Positions 39,645 to 47,961 of a stretch of DNA of 64,000 bases are shown here, piece by piece. The stretch lies in assembly GCA_963707125.1 (NCBI GenBank), contig CAVPOU010000020.1:62001-126000 (forward strand). Reading direction: 5' to 3'. How positions within the stretch are numbered: the stretch's first letter is position 1; the number at the start of each line of letters is the position of its first letter. The stretch comes from CAVPDE01 sp963707125. GTDB lineage: Bacteria; Desulfobacterota; DSM-4660; Desulfatiglandales; HGW-15. The position numbers and the translations under genes are program-made. The notes under the pieces were generated by a model that did no database searches, was not told the DNA's origin, and saw only the letters and a list, made by a program, of their open reading frames with translations.

Positions 39645-41224
39645 TGCCTTTGTCCTTTAAGTGCGAAGAGAATGCCCTCCTGAGCGGTTCCCGGGTTCCA
39701 CTGAGCAAGGGTCTGCTGGTGACCTTTTTCGATCAGGCTGATGGTGTGATCGATGGTGACCTGAGACCGGTCAAGAAAAGTCTTCGGGTATACTCCTATC
39801 CAGACAATGAACACCAGGATCATGGTCAGGTAAACGATCTCCCGTGTGTTCAAGTCGGGCAGGTTCTTGTTCTTTTCGTTCTTGATCGGGCCGAACATGA
39901 CTCGCTGGAACATCCAGAGCATGTAGCAGGCGGCAAAGATTACGCCTGTCGCGGCAATCACGGCATAGTACTTGGCATAAGGGATGACGGACGTATACGT
40001 TCCTATCAGAATCAGGAACTCCCCTACGAACCCGTTCAGACCCGGAAGACCGACGGAGGAGAGCATCACGATCATGAAGAAAACGGCATAGAGGGGCATG
40101 ACCTTGGAGAGTCCACCGAACTCGGCGATCAGCCGGGTGTGCCGGCGTTCATAGAGGACCCCTACCAGGAGGAAGAGGGCGCCGGTGGAAAGCCCGTGGT
40201 TGACCATCTGGATGAGGGCGCCCTGAACGCCCGCAGAGGTCAATGCAAAAAGGCCGAGCATCACAAATCCGAGGTGGCTCACGCTGGAATAAGCCACCAG
40301 TTTCTTCACGTCATCCTGCATCATGGAAACCAGGGCGCCGTAAATGATGCCGATCAGAGCCAGGACCATGACAACCATCATGGACTCAAAAACCGCATAG
40401 GGAAAGAGAGGCATGGCAAAGCGGATAAACCCATAGGTTCCCATCTTGAGGAGCACCCCTGCGAGGATCACGGACCCTGCAGTGGGGGCCTCCACGTGGG
40501 CATCGGGAAGCCATGTGTGGAAGGGAAACATGGGCACTTTAATGGCAAAGGCGACGGCGAAGGCGGCAAAGAGAAGGATCTGCAGATCCGGTCTCAGAGG
40601 ATGGTCGGTCAGGCTGTTGGTGATCGCCACAATGTCAAAGGTTCTGAGTTCCGGCTGAATCACCACGTAAACAATGGCCACGAGCATGAGGACCGAGCCT
40701 GCCATGGTGAAGAGAAAAAACTTGATGGCTGCGTAAATCTTGCGCGCCCCGCCCCAGACCCCGATCAGGAAGTACATGGGAATCAGCATCAGTTCCCAGA
40801 ACACATAGAAGAGGAAAAAATCCAGGGCCACAAAAGCGCCGATCATGCCCGTCTGGAGAATGAGCAGGAGGATGTGGTATTCCTTCACTCTCTCCTGGAT
40901 GGCCGACCAGGAGGAGAGAATCACCACAGGGCCGATGAGGAGCGTCAGTTCCACGAGGAGAAAGCTGATCCCATCGATGCCGACACTGTAGTTGACGGTC
41001 AGACCTCCGATGTCGAACCAGCGGACTTTGAGTTCCGTGAACTGCATCTCGTAGAGGGTGGGGTCGAACTGGAAGAAGAGGACAATGCCGAGCACAAGGT
41101 CCGCGACCATGGTCCAGAGGGAGATGCGCCGGATCAGGCCGTGCGATTCAGAAGGAGAGAGAAGGACAAACAGCGCTCCCGCCAGAGGAATGAAAAGAAT
41201 GATTGTTAAAAGCCAGTTCTCCAC
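39641..41224 (-). CDS. nuoM: NADH-quinone oxidoreductase subunit M
   Basis: A 527-residue proton-pumping subunit. The markers are FYVFWELMLIPMYFLIGVWG with the channel Glu, FAIKVPMFPFHTWLPDAHVE, KKLVAYSSVSHLGFVMLGLF and SVGLPGLNGFVGEFLILIG. It forms the second antiporter-like module of the membrane arm. Spacing to nuoL is 12 bp, and it overlaps nuoN by 4 bp. Confidence 0.96.
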   Translation of the reverse strand: MENWLLTIILFIPLAGALFVLLSPSESHGLIRRISLWTMVADLVLGIVLFFQFDPTLYEMQFTELKVRWFDIGGLTVNYSVGIDGISFLLVELTLLIGPVVILSSWSAIQERVKEYHILLLILQTGMIGAFVALDFFLFYVFWELMLIPMYFLIGVWGGARKIYAAIKFFLFTMAGSVLMLVAIVYVVIQPELRTFDIVAITNSLTDHPLRPDLQILLFAAFAVAFAIKVPMFPFHTWLPDAHVEAPTAGSVILAGVLLKMGTYGFIRFAMPLFPYAVFESMMVVMVLALIGIIYGALVSMMQDDVKKLVAYSSVSHLGFVMLGLFALTSAGVQGALIQMVNHGLSTGALFLLVGVLYERRHTRLIAEFGGLSKVMPLYAVFFMIVMLSSVGLPGLNGFVGEFLILIGTYTSVIPYAKYYAVIAATGVIFAACYMLWMFQRVMFGPIKNEKNKNLPDLNTREIVYLTMILVFIVWIGVYPKTFLDRSQVTIDHTISLIEKGHQQTLAQWNPGTAQEGILFALKGQRQ

Positions 41225-41236
41225 GTCACCATCCTA

Positions 41237-43240
41237 TCAGCGTAAACCAAAATGAACGCACAGCACGAGCAAGACTCCGAACACCATGTACAGGGCATAG
41301 GTCTGGACCTGGCCGGACTGCATTCTCTTCCAGAGCTCAGCCCACAGCTTGGTCACGCTCCCGACCCCGTTGACCGCGCCGTCCACGATTCCCACGTCCA
41401 CAAACCGGAAAAGGACCTTGTCGGAAAGACGCTTCAAAGGCTCTATGATCAGGGCCTTGTAAATCTCATCCACCCAGTACTTGTTCAGACTGGCCTCATA
41501 GAAAAGGTGCATGTTTTCGGCGAGCGCTTTAATCTTGTCCGTGTGCGACCGGTACAGGAAAAAGACGACCACGATGGCCGTAGCCGCAATGCCCACGGAA
41601 AGCGCCATGAGTCCGTATTCAAGAGCATGGCTGAACGCATGGGCTCCTGCCTCATGCAGTCCCGGCCACATGGGCTCCAGCCAGTGCTCGAAAAGGGCGC
41701 TTCCTCCAAGAGCCTTGGGCCAGTTCAGTAACCCGCCGAGAACGGAGAGCACGGCCAGGAGGACCAGGGGAAGGGCCATGGTCCACGGAGATTCGTGGAC
41801 GTGGTGCTCCACATCGTGTTCCATGCGGCTCTTGGTCATGAAAGTCATCATCATCAGGCGGGTCATGTAGATGGCGGTAAGTCCTGCGGCCACCAGCCCG
41901 ACCACGTACACCGCCGTGTTAAACGTCGTCGCATGAACCGAATTCGAAAAGGCTTTCCAGAGGATCTCATCTTTGGACACAAACCCCGCGAAAGGAAAGA
42001 TCCCTGCGATGGCCAGCCACGCGGCCAGCATGGTCATGAAGGTGATCGGCATCTTGGAAGAGAGCCCTCCCATCTTCCGCATGTCCTGCTCCCCGGAGAG
42101 GCCGTGGATCACGGAGCCTGCGCCCAGGAAGAGCAGGGCCTTGAAGAACGCGTGGGTGGTGAGGTGAAAGATGCCTGCAGCAAAAGCGCCGACACCCATG
42201 GCCGCAAACATGTAGCCGAGCTGGCTCACCGTGGAGTAGGCCAGGACCTTCTTGATGTCGTTCTGGGTCAAGCCGATGGTGGCGGAGAAGATGGCCGTAG
42301 CGATTCCAATCCCTGCGACAATCGCGAGCGCCTCAGGGGTGAGCACATAGAGAAAGCTCATCCTGCCGATCATGTACACGCCGGCCGTCACCATGGTGGC
42401 CGCGTGGATCAGGGCGGAAACAGGGGTGGGACCTGCCATGGCGTCAGGGAGCCACACATAAAGAGGAATTTGCGCGGATTTGCCGGTTGCGCCCACAAAG
42501 AGAGCAATGCCGATGAAGGTCGCAATGGAGACGCCCAGAAGCGTGCCCTTGGTGAGGAACTCCGCGTTCAGGGGATCGGCCATCCAAGCCCTCATACCGT
42601 AGAAGTCGAGCTGGCCTGTAAAGAGAAAGAGGGTAAAGATGCCGATCAGAAAACCGAAGTCTCCAATCCGGTTCACGATAAAGGCCTTTTGCCCGGCAAT
42701 GGCTTTTTGTTCATCTTCATACCAGAAGCCGATGAGGAGGTAGGAGCAGAGGCCCACGCCCTCCCACCCGACGAACATGAGCAGGATGTTGGCAGCCATC
42801 ACCAGGATGAGCATGGCAAAGGTGAAAAGGTTCAGGTACGCAAAGTACCGGGCGAACGCGTGGTCATGACCCATGTAGCCTGTGGAGTATAGATGGATCA
42901 GCCCTCCGACGCCCGTGACCACGAGGCACATCACCGCAGAGAGGCGGTCCAGCACAAGGCCGAAGGGGGCGGAGATGTCTCCCACCACTACCCAGTCAAA
43001 AATCTCCTGGTGAAGATAAGATCCCACGGGCAGGGACATGAGATCGAAAAAGCCCCGCACGGAGAAAAGGAAGCCTCCTGCGACGGTCAAGCAGGCGATC
43101 CAATTCACCATGGTCCGGGGAAGCTTTTCCCTCAGAAGAATCCAGCCGATCCCGTTAAACAGGAATCCCAGAAGGGGCAGGAGAGGGATCCACACAAGAT
43201 AATCACGGGTTACAGCAGCGATGTGAACCGCTTGTTCCAT
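41237..43240 (-). CDS. nuoL: NADH-quinone oxidoreductase subunit L
   Basis: A 667-residue distal proton pump with the lateral helix. Markers are FVGWEGVGLCSYLLIGFWYE, GKSAQIPLYVWLPDAMAGPT, KKVLAYSTVSQLGYMFAAMG and FAGFVSKDEILWKAF. The C-terminus has the long amphipathic helix and final anchor (YALYMVFGVLLVLCVHFGL). It lies 4 bp after nuoK. Confidence 0.96.
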   Translation of the reverse strand: MEQAVHIAAVTRDYLVWIPLLPLLGFLFNGIGWILLREKLPRTMVNWIACLTVAGGFLFSVRGFFDLMSLPVGSYLHQEIFDWVVVGDISAPFGLVLDRLSAVMCLVVTGVGGLIHLYSTGYMGHDHAFARYFAYLNLFTFAMLILVMAANILLMFVGWEGVGLCSYLLIGFWYEDEQKAIAGQKAFIVNRIGDFGFLIGIFTLFLFTGQLDFYGMRAWMADPLNAEFLTKGTLLGVSIATFIGIALFVGATGKSAQIPLYVWLPDAMAGPTPVSALIHAATMVTAGVYMIGRMSFLYVLTPEALAIVAGIGIATAIFSATIGLTQNDIKKVLAYSTVSQLGYMFAAMGVGAFAAGIFHLTTHAFFKALLFLGAGSVIHGLSGEQDMRKMGGLSSKMPITFMTMLAAWLAIAGIFPFAGFVSKDEILWKAFSNSVHATTFNTAVYVVGLVAAGLTAIYMTRLMMMTFMTKSRMEHDVEHHVHESPWTMALPLVLLAVLSVLGGLLNWPKALGGSALFEHWLEPMWPGLHEAGAHAFSHALEYGLMALSVGIAATAIVVVFFLYRSHTDKIKALAENMHLFYEASLNKYWVDEIYKALIIEPLKRLSDKVLFRFVDVGIVDGAVNGVGSVTKLWAELWKRMQSGQVQTYALYMVFGVLLVLCVHFGLR

Positions 43241-43244
43241 TCAA

Positions 43245-43559
43245 TCACCATCTCATCACGTTAAGCTCATCCAGGTTCACGGTCTCCTTGTTGCGGAACA
43301 GAGCGAGGATGATGGCCAGTCCTGCGGCGACTTCGCAGGCGGCAACCACCATGACCAAAAAGACAAAAACCTGTCCTGTCGTGTCCCAGCGGTAGTAGGC
43401 AAAGGCCGCAAAGGCAAGGTTCACCGCATTGAGCATCAGCTCGATGCTCATGAACACGGTAATGGCATTTCTACGAACCAGGGCCCCGATCATGCCGATT
43501 CCAAAAAGAACGGCGGAAAGAGAAAGAAAGTGATCGAGGCCAATGACGATGGGGCTCAT
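43245..43559 (-). CDS. nuoK: NADH-quinone oxidoreductase subunit K
   Basis: A 104-residue, three-helix subunit with VRRNAITVFMSIELMLNAVN, which contains the essential membrane Glu, and MVVAACEVAAGLAIILALFR with the second Glu. Standard family length. It overlaps nuoJ by 4 bp (ATGA). Confidence 0.95.
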   Translation of the reverse strand: MSPIVIGLDHFLSLSAVLFGIGMIGALVRRNAITVFMSIELMLNAVNLAFAAFAYYRWDTTGQVFVFLVMVVAACEVAAGLAIILALFRNKETVNLDELNVMRW

Positions 43560-44449
43560 CGAGAACCTCCTTCATCAGGGCTGCGCCTTGCCAGGAGCAG
43601 CACGCCGACAATCGCTGCCAGAAGGAGAATGCTCGCCGCTTCAAAGGGAAGGAGATACCGGGAAAAGAGCTCTCTTCCTACAGAAGCCGTGGTGCCGAAT
43701 TCTTCCAGCTGCGTCAGCCTTGCACGGGCCGCGGTCCTGATAAAGGCGGCAATGTCCGCTCGATTCAACTCTTTGAATCCGGCGGGCGCGCTCAGCTGAG
43801 CCAGCGTCCACTGCCGGTTGAGACCTGCGAGCAAGGCCTTCCTGAGGGCTTCAATCTTTTCAGACCCCATGGTGCGGAAAGGTTCAGCCCATTGCGCCTT
43901 GGCCCTTGCGTCGGGTTTGGCCAGGGCGGTGAGGGCTTGCCTCGCAAGCTGGACCTTATCCGCTTCAGAGAGAGTTTCTTTCTGGGGCGCCACCTTCAAA
44001 TCCACCCGTCGCTCCCCGAGGTCAAGCAAAAAGGCAGCGATTCGCTCCGGTTGCTCCCTCTGAAGGAGGAATGGACCTCTTTGTGAGGAGGGATTGCTCA
44101 AAGAGTGGGCCACGCCGATCATAATGAGGATCACCCCCAGGGAAGCGGCGACCGCCAAGGCTTTGCCGGGTTTGGGCTTCACCTTCATCAGCTGTTCCTG
44201 ATCCAATCGAATCAGCATGATGATCATCAGGAAAAGGACCAGGACGGCGCCTGCATACAGGAGAACCTGAAGAGCTGCCAGGAAATGGGACTCCAGGAGC
44301 ACGTAAAGGACAGCCACTCCGAAGAAGCACAGCACCAGGTAAAGGGCGTTGATCACCGGATTTCGGTGGAGCACCACCATGAGGGCCGATGCCACGGTGG
44401 CGGCAGCGGTCACGAAAAAGGCAATGGCATATATCCAGTCTGTGAGCAT
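43556..44449 (-). CDS. nuoJ: NADH-quinone oxidoreductase subunit J with an enlarged loop
   Basis: A 297-residue NuoJ. Helices 1-3 (MVVLHRNPVINALYLVLCFF, LESHFLAALQVLLYAGAVLV) and the last helix (VGRELFSRYLLPFEAASILL) are normal. E. coli NuoJ has only 184 residues. The extra length of about 100 residues is a soluble helical insert (QREQPERIAAFLLDLGERRV through AFIRTAARARLTQLEEFGT) between the fourth and fifth helices, facing one side of the membrane. It shares 4 bp with nuoK. Confidence 0.93.
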   Translation of the reverse strand: MLTDWIYAIAFFVTAAATVASALMVVLHRNPVINALYLVLCFFGVAVLYVLLESHFLAALQVLLYAGAVLVLFLMIIMLIRLDQEQLMKVKPKPGKALAVAASLGVILIMIGVAHSLSNPSSQRGPFLLQREQPERIAAFLLDLGERRVDLKVAPQKETLSEADKVQLARQALTALAKPDARAKAQWAEPFRTMGSEKIEALRKALLAGLNRQWTLAQLSAPAGFKELNRADIAAFIRTAARARLTQLEEFGTTASVGRELFSRYLLPFEAASILLLAAIVGVLLLARRSPDEGGSR

Positions 44450-44450
44450 C

Positions 44451-44975
44451 TTACCAGTCCAGGAGCTGTTTCTTGGTGATCACAAAGTCGTTGGAGGTAT
44501 ATTTACACAGGAGCATGTCCTGAGTGTCCATGAGAATCGCGTTGCAGGGACAGGCCTCCACGCACATTCCGCAGTAAACGCATCGGAAAAGGTCGATTTC
44601 AAAAACCGCCGGGTATTTTTCCACCGCAGGGTCGTCGCTTTCCCCGGCCACGATGTGGATGCACTCCGAAGGGCAGATCGTGGCGCAACACATACAGGCG
44701 ACGCACTTCTCGCGGCCGTCTTCTCTCTTGTTCAGGCGATGGCGCCCCCGCCACCGCTCGGAAATGGGTCTCTTCTGTTCAGGCCACTGGAACGTGACCA
44801 CTTCCTGCTTGAGAAAGGTGTTCAGGCCGGGAGTTTTCCTGATCATCCAGTTGATCCCGGGAATAAAGCCCAGGAGGTTGGCCCAGAAGTGCCGCGACGT
44901 AATCCCCAAGCCGCGAGCGACTTCCGGGTAGTAGACCCTTTCCCATAGGGTGTATTTTCTAGGTTTTTTACCCAT
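44451..44975 (-). CDS. nuoI: NADH-quinone oxidoreductase subunit I
   Basis: A 174-residue ferredoxin-like subunit with two 4Fe-4S motifs: CVACMCCATICPSECI and CVYCGMCVEACPCNAILM. The start at 44975 is chosen because its ATG shares one base with the nuoH TGA stop (TGATG), and the N-terminus MGKKPRKYTLWERVYYPEVA fits. The upstream open frame is only a shadow of nuoH. It carries electrons to NuoB. Confidence 0.95.
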   Translation of the reverse strand: MGKKPRKYTLWERVYYPEVARGLGITSRHFWANLLGFIPGINWMIRKTPGLNTFLKQEVVTFQWPEQKRPISERWRGRHRLNKREDGREKCVACMCCATICPSECIHIVAGESDDPAVEKYPAVFEIDLFRCVYCGMCVEACPCNAILMDTQDMLLCKYTSNDFVITKKQLLDW

Positions 44976-46201
44976 CAGATCCACCCTCGCAACACAGCCA
45001 GAGCCGCACCCGTGGCAATGATATTCAGAAGAGCAAGAGGCAGGATCATTTTCCAGCCGATCTTCATCAGTTGATCGTACCTTACCCTGGGATAGGTCCA
45101 TCGAATCATGAAAAGAAGGTACACCCAGACGCAGAGGAACACGGTGAACTTCAGGCCCTGCATCAGGGCAATCAGGATTCTCAGGACATTGAGGCCGACG
45201 GTCTGGGCCAGCCAGGTCCCGGCCCACGGGCCTGACCACTGCCAGAAATGATAGCCTTCTCCGTCGATCCAGGGGATCTGCCAGCCGCCGAAGAAAAGGG
45301 TGGTGAGGATGGCGGACAGGAGGATCATCTCCACGTATTCGGCAAAAAGGAACATAGTGAATTTGAGGCTCGAATATTCAAGGAAATAGCCCGCAATGAT
45401 CTCGCTTTCTCCTTCGGGCAGGTCAAAGGGGATCTTCTTGATCTCCGCCATGCCGCAAGCCAGGAAAAGCAGAAAAGCGGGGAACTGCGTGAAAATGCCC
45501 CACAGGGGAATGACTCCCCAGAGAAGTTTCCCCTGCTGTTCCACGATGGTGTTCAGGGAAAGGCTTCCATAAACCATGAAAATCCCTACAACCGTGAGAC
45601 CCAGGGCGACTTCATAGCCGATCATCTGGTTGGCGGCTCTCAGCGCTCCCAGGAAGCTGAACTTGTTGTTCGAGGAGTAGCCTGCAAGAAGGACCCCATA
45701 AACGCCAAGGCTTGCGATCCCGAAGACGAAGAGCATGCCCATGTCCAAATCCGCCACGATGAAATAGAGCACGTAGTCGGAAAGGTGAAGGGCGTCGCCC
45801 GGGAACAGGGAACCGATCAGCCAAATGCTGTCGGCAGGAAGGTCTTTCCACTGGATGTGGAGCGGACCCACAAAGGGCAGCACGCAGAAGACCACAAAGG
45901 GGACGAAAAGGCAGATCATGGGGGCCAGGGTGTGGAGGGCTCGGTTCGCCCCTGCAGGGACGAAGTCCTCCTTCATGAACATCTTCACCGCGTCTGCAAT
46001 GGGGTGGAGGAGGCCGATGGCCGTGATGTTGTATCCGAAGAGGCGGACGTTGGCCCGGTTGGGCCCGATCCGGTCCTGGATCATGGAGGAGAGCTTCCGC
46101 TCAACCCAGGTGCAGAGGCCGGCCAGGTTGGCCACGCCCGCGAAGATCGCGACAGCCCAGATTGCGGATACGACCATCTGAAAGAGTATGTCGAGCGTCA
46201 T
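44975..46201 (-). CDS. nuoH: NADH-quinone oxidoreductase subunit H
   Basis: A 408-residue quinone-site membrane subunit. Markers are TWVERKLSSMIQDRIGPNRA, IADAVKMFMKEDFVPAGANR, AEIKKIPFDLPEGESEIIAG and RWTYPRVRYDQLMKIGWK. It is longer than E. coli NuoH (325), mainly in loops. A palindromic element of about 300 bp lies between it and nuoG. GAGG precedes the ATG just after that element. Confidence 0.96.
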   Translation of the reverse strand: MTLDILFQMVVSAIWAVAIFAGVANLAGLCTWVERKLSSMIQDRIGPNRANVRLFGYNITAIGLLHPIADAVKMFMKEDFVPAGANRALHTLAPMICLFVPFVVFCVLPFVGPLHIQWKDLPADSIWLIGSLFPGDALHLSDYVLYFIVADLDMGMLFVFGIASLGVYGVLLAGYSSNNKFSFLGALRAANQMIGYEVALGLTVVGIFMVYGSLSLNTIVEQQGKLLWGVIPLWGIFTQFPAFLLFLACGMAEIKKIPFDLPEGESEIIAGYFLEYSSLKFTMFLFAEYVEMILLSAILTTLFFGGWQIPWIDGEGYHFWQWSGPWAGTWLAQTVGLNVLRILIALMQGLKFTVFLCVWVYLLFMIRWTYPRVRYDQLMKIGWKMILPLALLNIIATGAALAVLRGWI

Positions 46202-46222
46202 CCTCTATTCCTCAAATCCTTA

Positions 46223-46517
46223 GTAACGTTCAAAAGTGTTTGCATGGGACCGCCATACCTGGACAGGGCTGGGGCCTTTTCTTGCGTTCCAAGTCTCCCG
46301 GGCTGGTCTTTTCTACGACTTATCTGCGAGGGAAACTTGCCCCCTCCACCGTTCCCCTCGCATGCGCTCGGGGCCGGGGCTTCCCCCACAGATAAGTCGT
46401 GAAAAGACGGCGCCCTCCCGCCAGTCACTTCAGAAAAGGCCCCAGCCCAGTCCGACGTGCGGCTCGCTGTAAAAGATCCCTTTTGTGCAAGCCCATGTAA
46501 ACACTTTTGAACGTTAC
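46223..46517. repeat. Palindromic structured element, copy B (between nuoG and nuoH)
   Basis: About 295 bp. The outermost arms 46223-46248 and 46492-46517 match at 25 of 26. The second stem 46266-46282 with 46432-46448 is perfect over 17 bp. The inner stem 46306-46326 with 46389-46408 has one bulge. Unpaired blocks TGCGTTCCAAG, GTTCCCCTCGCATGCGCTCG and CCTCCCGCCAGTCACTTC match copy A, but the stem sequences do not. It lies inside the nuo operon and would be transcribed with it. Confidence 0.8.
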
Positions 46518-46524
46518 CAAATCC

Positions 46525-47943
46525 TTACTCACCCGGTTTTTGTCCGGCAGCAGCAGCCAGCTTCTTTATGGTTTCCGTATGGCTCAGGGCCTGGCCTTTA
46601 GGCTTCAAGGCCGGCGAATAACTCTGTGACACGCCCATGAAGTTCACCACCGTGCCGCTACTCTCGGCATAGGACGCAGCAGGAAGAGCGACTTTGGCCG
46701 CCTTCACCGCAGGCGTCACAGACGGGGAGACCACGATGGCAGGCGCAGAAATTCCCTCAGGAAGAGGGGCCGACCCGAGGGTCTCGAACAGAACGAGCAC
46801 CGTGGAATCATCGAGTCCCGTATCTACGGGTTCTGTCATTCCGAGATCCGCGAGGCCCTTGGTGTTCGCGTTCCTGTCGCTCTGACGAAGAATATTGTCT
46901 TCCCACCCGGCCTCTCCTGTGTGAAGCATCACTTTAGCGCCCAGGCCCTCCCGGAACAAGGCGAGAACGGCTTTCCCTTCCTCAAGGGAGAGGCCGGCGG
47001 AGACAATCACGGAGAGATTTTCTCCTGCTTCCTCGATAAGCTCTGCAGAAAACTTGAGAGCCTCGCGCCAGGAAGCTTCCTTTTGGCCGTTACCCTTGTT
47101 GACCAGGGGTGCGGTGAGGCGATCATCATTGATGAGATGATAGCTGAGCCTTCCCTCATCGCAGGCCCAGGCCTCGTTGACCTGCAGGTTCAACCTCGGT
47201 CGAATGCGAAAAGCTTCTTCACGCCTGTGATCGATCCAGATGTTGCAGCCCCTGCTGCAGTGGGGGCAGATGGAAGCAGAGGGCTTCAGGAACCAGACCC
47301 TCTGTTTGAACCGGAAATCCGCGCTGGTCCAGGCGCCCACAGGGCAGACGTCCGTGAGGCACAGGCTGTAAGGGTTGTCCACGGTCTTGCCCGGGAACGT
47401 GGTGATCTCCATCCGGTCCGACCGCTTGATCATGCCAAGGCAGTCGTCGCCCGCGACCTGTCGCACGAAACGGAGGCACCGGGTACACAGGATGCAACGC
47501 TCGGAGTCCAGCACAAGGTGCTTGCCCAATCGGCGGCGCTTCTGCTTCCTGACCTTGTCTTCGGGCGAGAAGAGGCGGGAAGGCTTGAGGTCATACGTCA
47601 TGTAGTATTCATGGAGCATGCACTCGCCGGCCTGATCGCAGATGGGGCAGTCGAGGGGATGGTTCTTGAGAATGAATTCCATGACCGCAGCCCTGGCCGC
47701 ACGGACTTTCTCGTTCTCCGTTTCGATCTCCATGCCTTCCGCTGCGGTCGTGGCGCAGGAGATGGACAGCTTGGGAGGCCCCGGTTTCACATCGACCAGG
47801 CACATGCGGCAATTCCCGCTGACACTGAGGTGCGGGTGGTAGCAGAAATGGGGGATGTAGATGCCGTTTGAAAGAGCGGCTTCCAGGATCGTGATTCCCT
47901 CTGCAACCTCCAACTCGCGACCGTTGATCTTGATTTTCGGCAT
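46525..47943 (-). CDS. nuoG: NADH-quinone oxidoreductase subunit G (short form)
   Basis: A 472-residue NuoG. The N-terminal 2Fe-2S site is CYHPHLSVSGNCRMC with a later CAT. The His-Cys 4Fe-4S site is HPLDCPICDQAGEC, the next cluster CILCTRCLRFVRQ, and a further Cys set is CPHCSRGCNIW. E. coli NuoG has 908 residues. Here most of the molybdopterin-like domain is missing, leaving a remnant and its tail (LPAASYAESSGTVVNF). This matches a short NuoG type seen in some other bacteria. The stop is 8 bp from element B. Confidence 0.92.
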   Translation of the reverse strand: MPKIKINGRELEVAEGITILEAALSNGIYIPHFCYHPHLSVSGNCRMCLVDVKPGPPKLSISCATTAAEGMEIETENEKVRAARAAVMEFILKNHPLDCPICDQAGECMLHEYYMTYDLKPSRLFSPEDKVRKQKRRRLGKHLVLDSERCILCTRCLRFVRQVAGDDCLGMIKRSDRMEITTFPGKTVDNPYSLCLTDVCPVGAWTSADFRFKQRVWFLKPSASICPHCSRGCNIWIDHRREEAFRIRPRLNLQVNEAWACDEGRLSYHLINDDRLTAPLVNKGNGQKEASWREALKFSAELIEEAGENLSVIVSAGLSLEEGKAVLALFREGLGAKVMLHTGEAGWEDNILRQSDRNANTKGLADLGMTEPVDTGLDDSTVLVLFETLGSAPLPEGISAPAIVVSPSVTPAVKAAKVALPAASYAESSGTVVNFMGVSQSYSPALKPKGQALSHTETIKKLAAAAGQKPGE

Positions 47944-47961
47944 AGGTCTATTCGACTTCTC

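Noticed and set aside
39599..41209. A 536-residue plus-strand open frame opposite nuoM/nuoN, and similar long frames at 41795-42892, 45248-46402, 48007-49746 and 49733-51046
   Set aside because: They are rich in His, Gln, Gly and Asp without any motif. They are the antisense of strongly conserved nuo genes in GC-biased codons.
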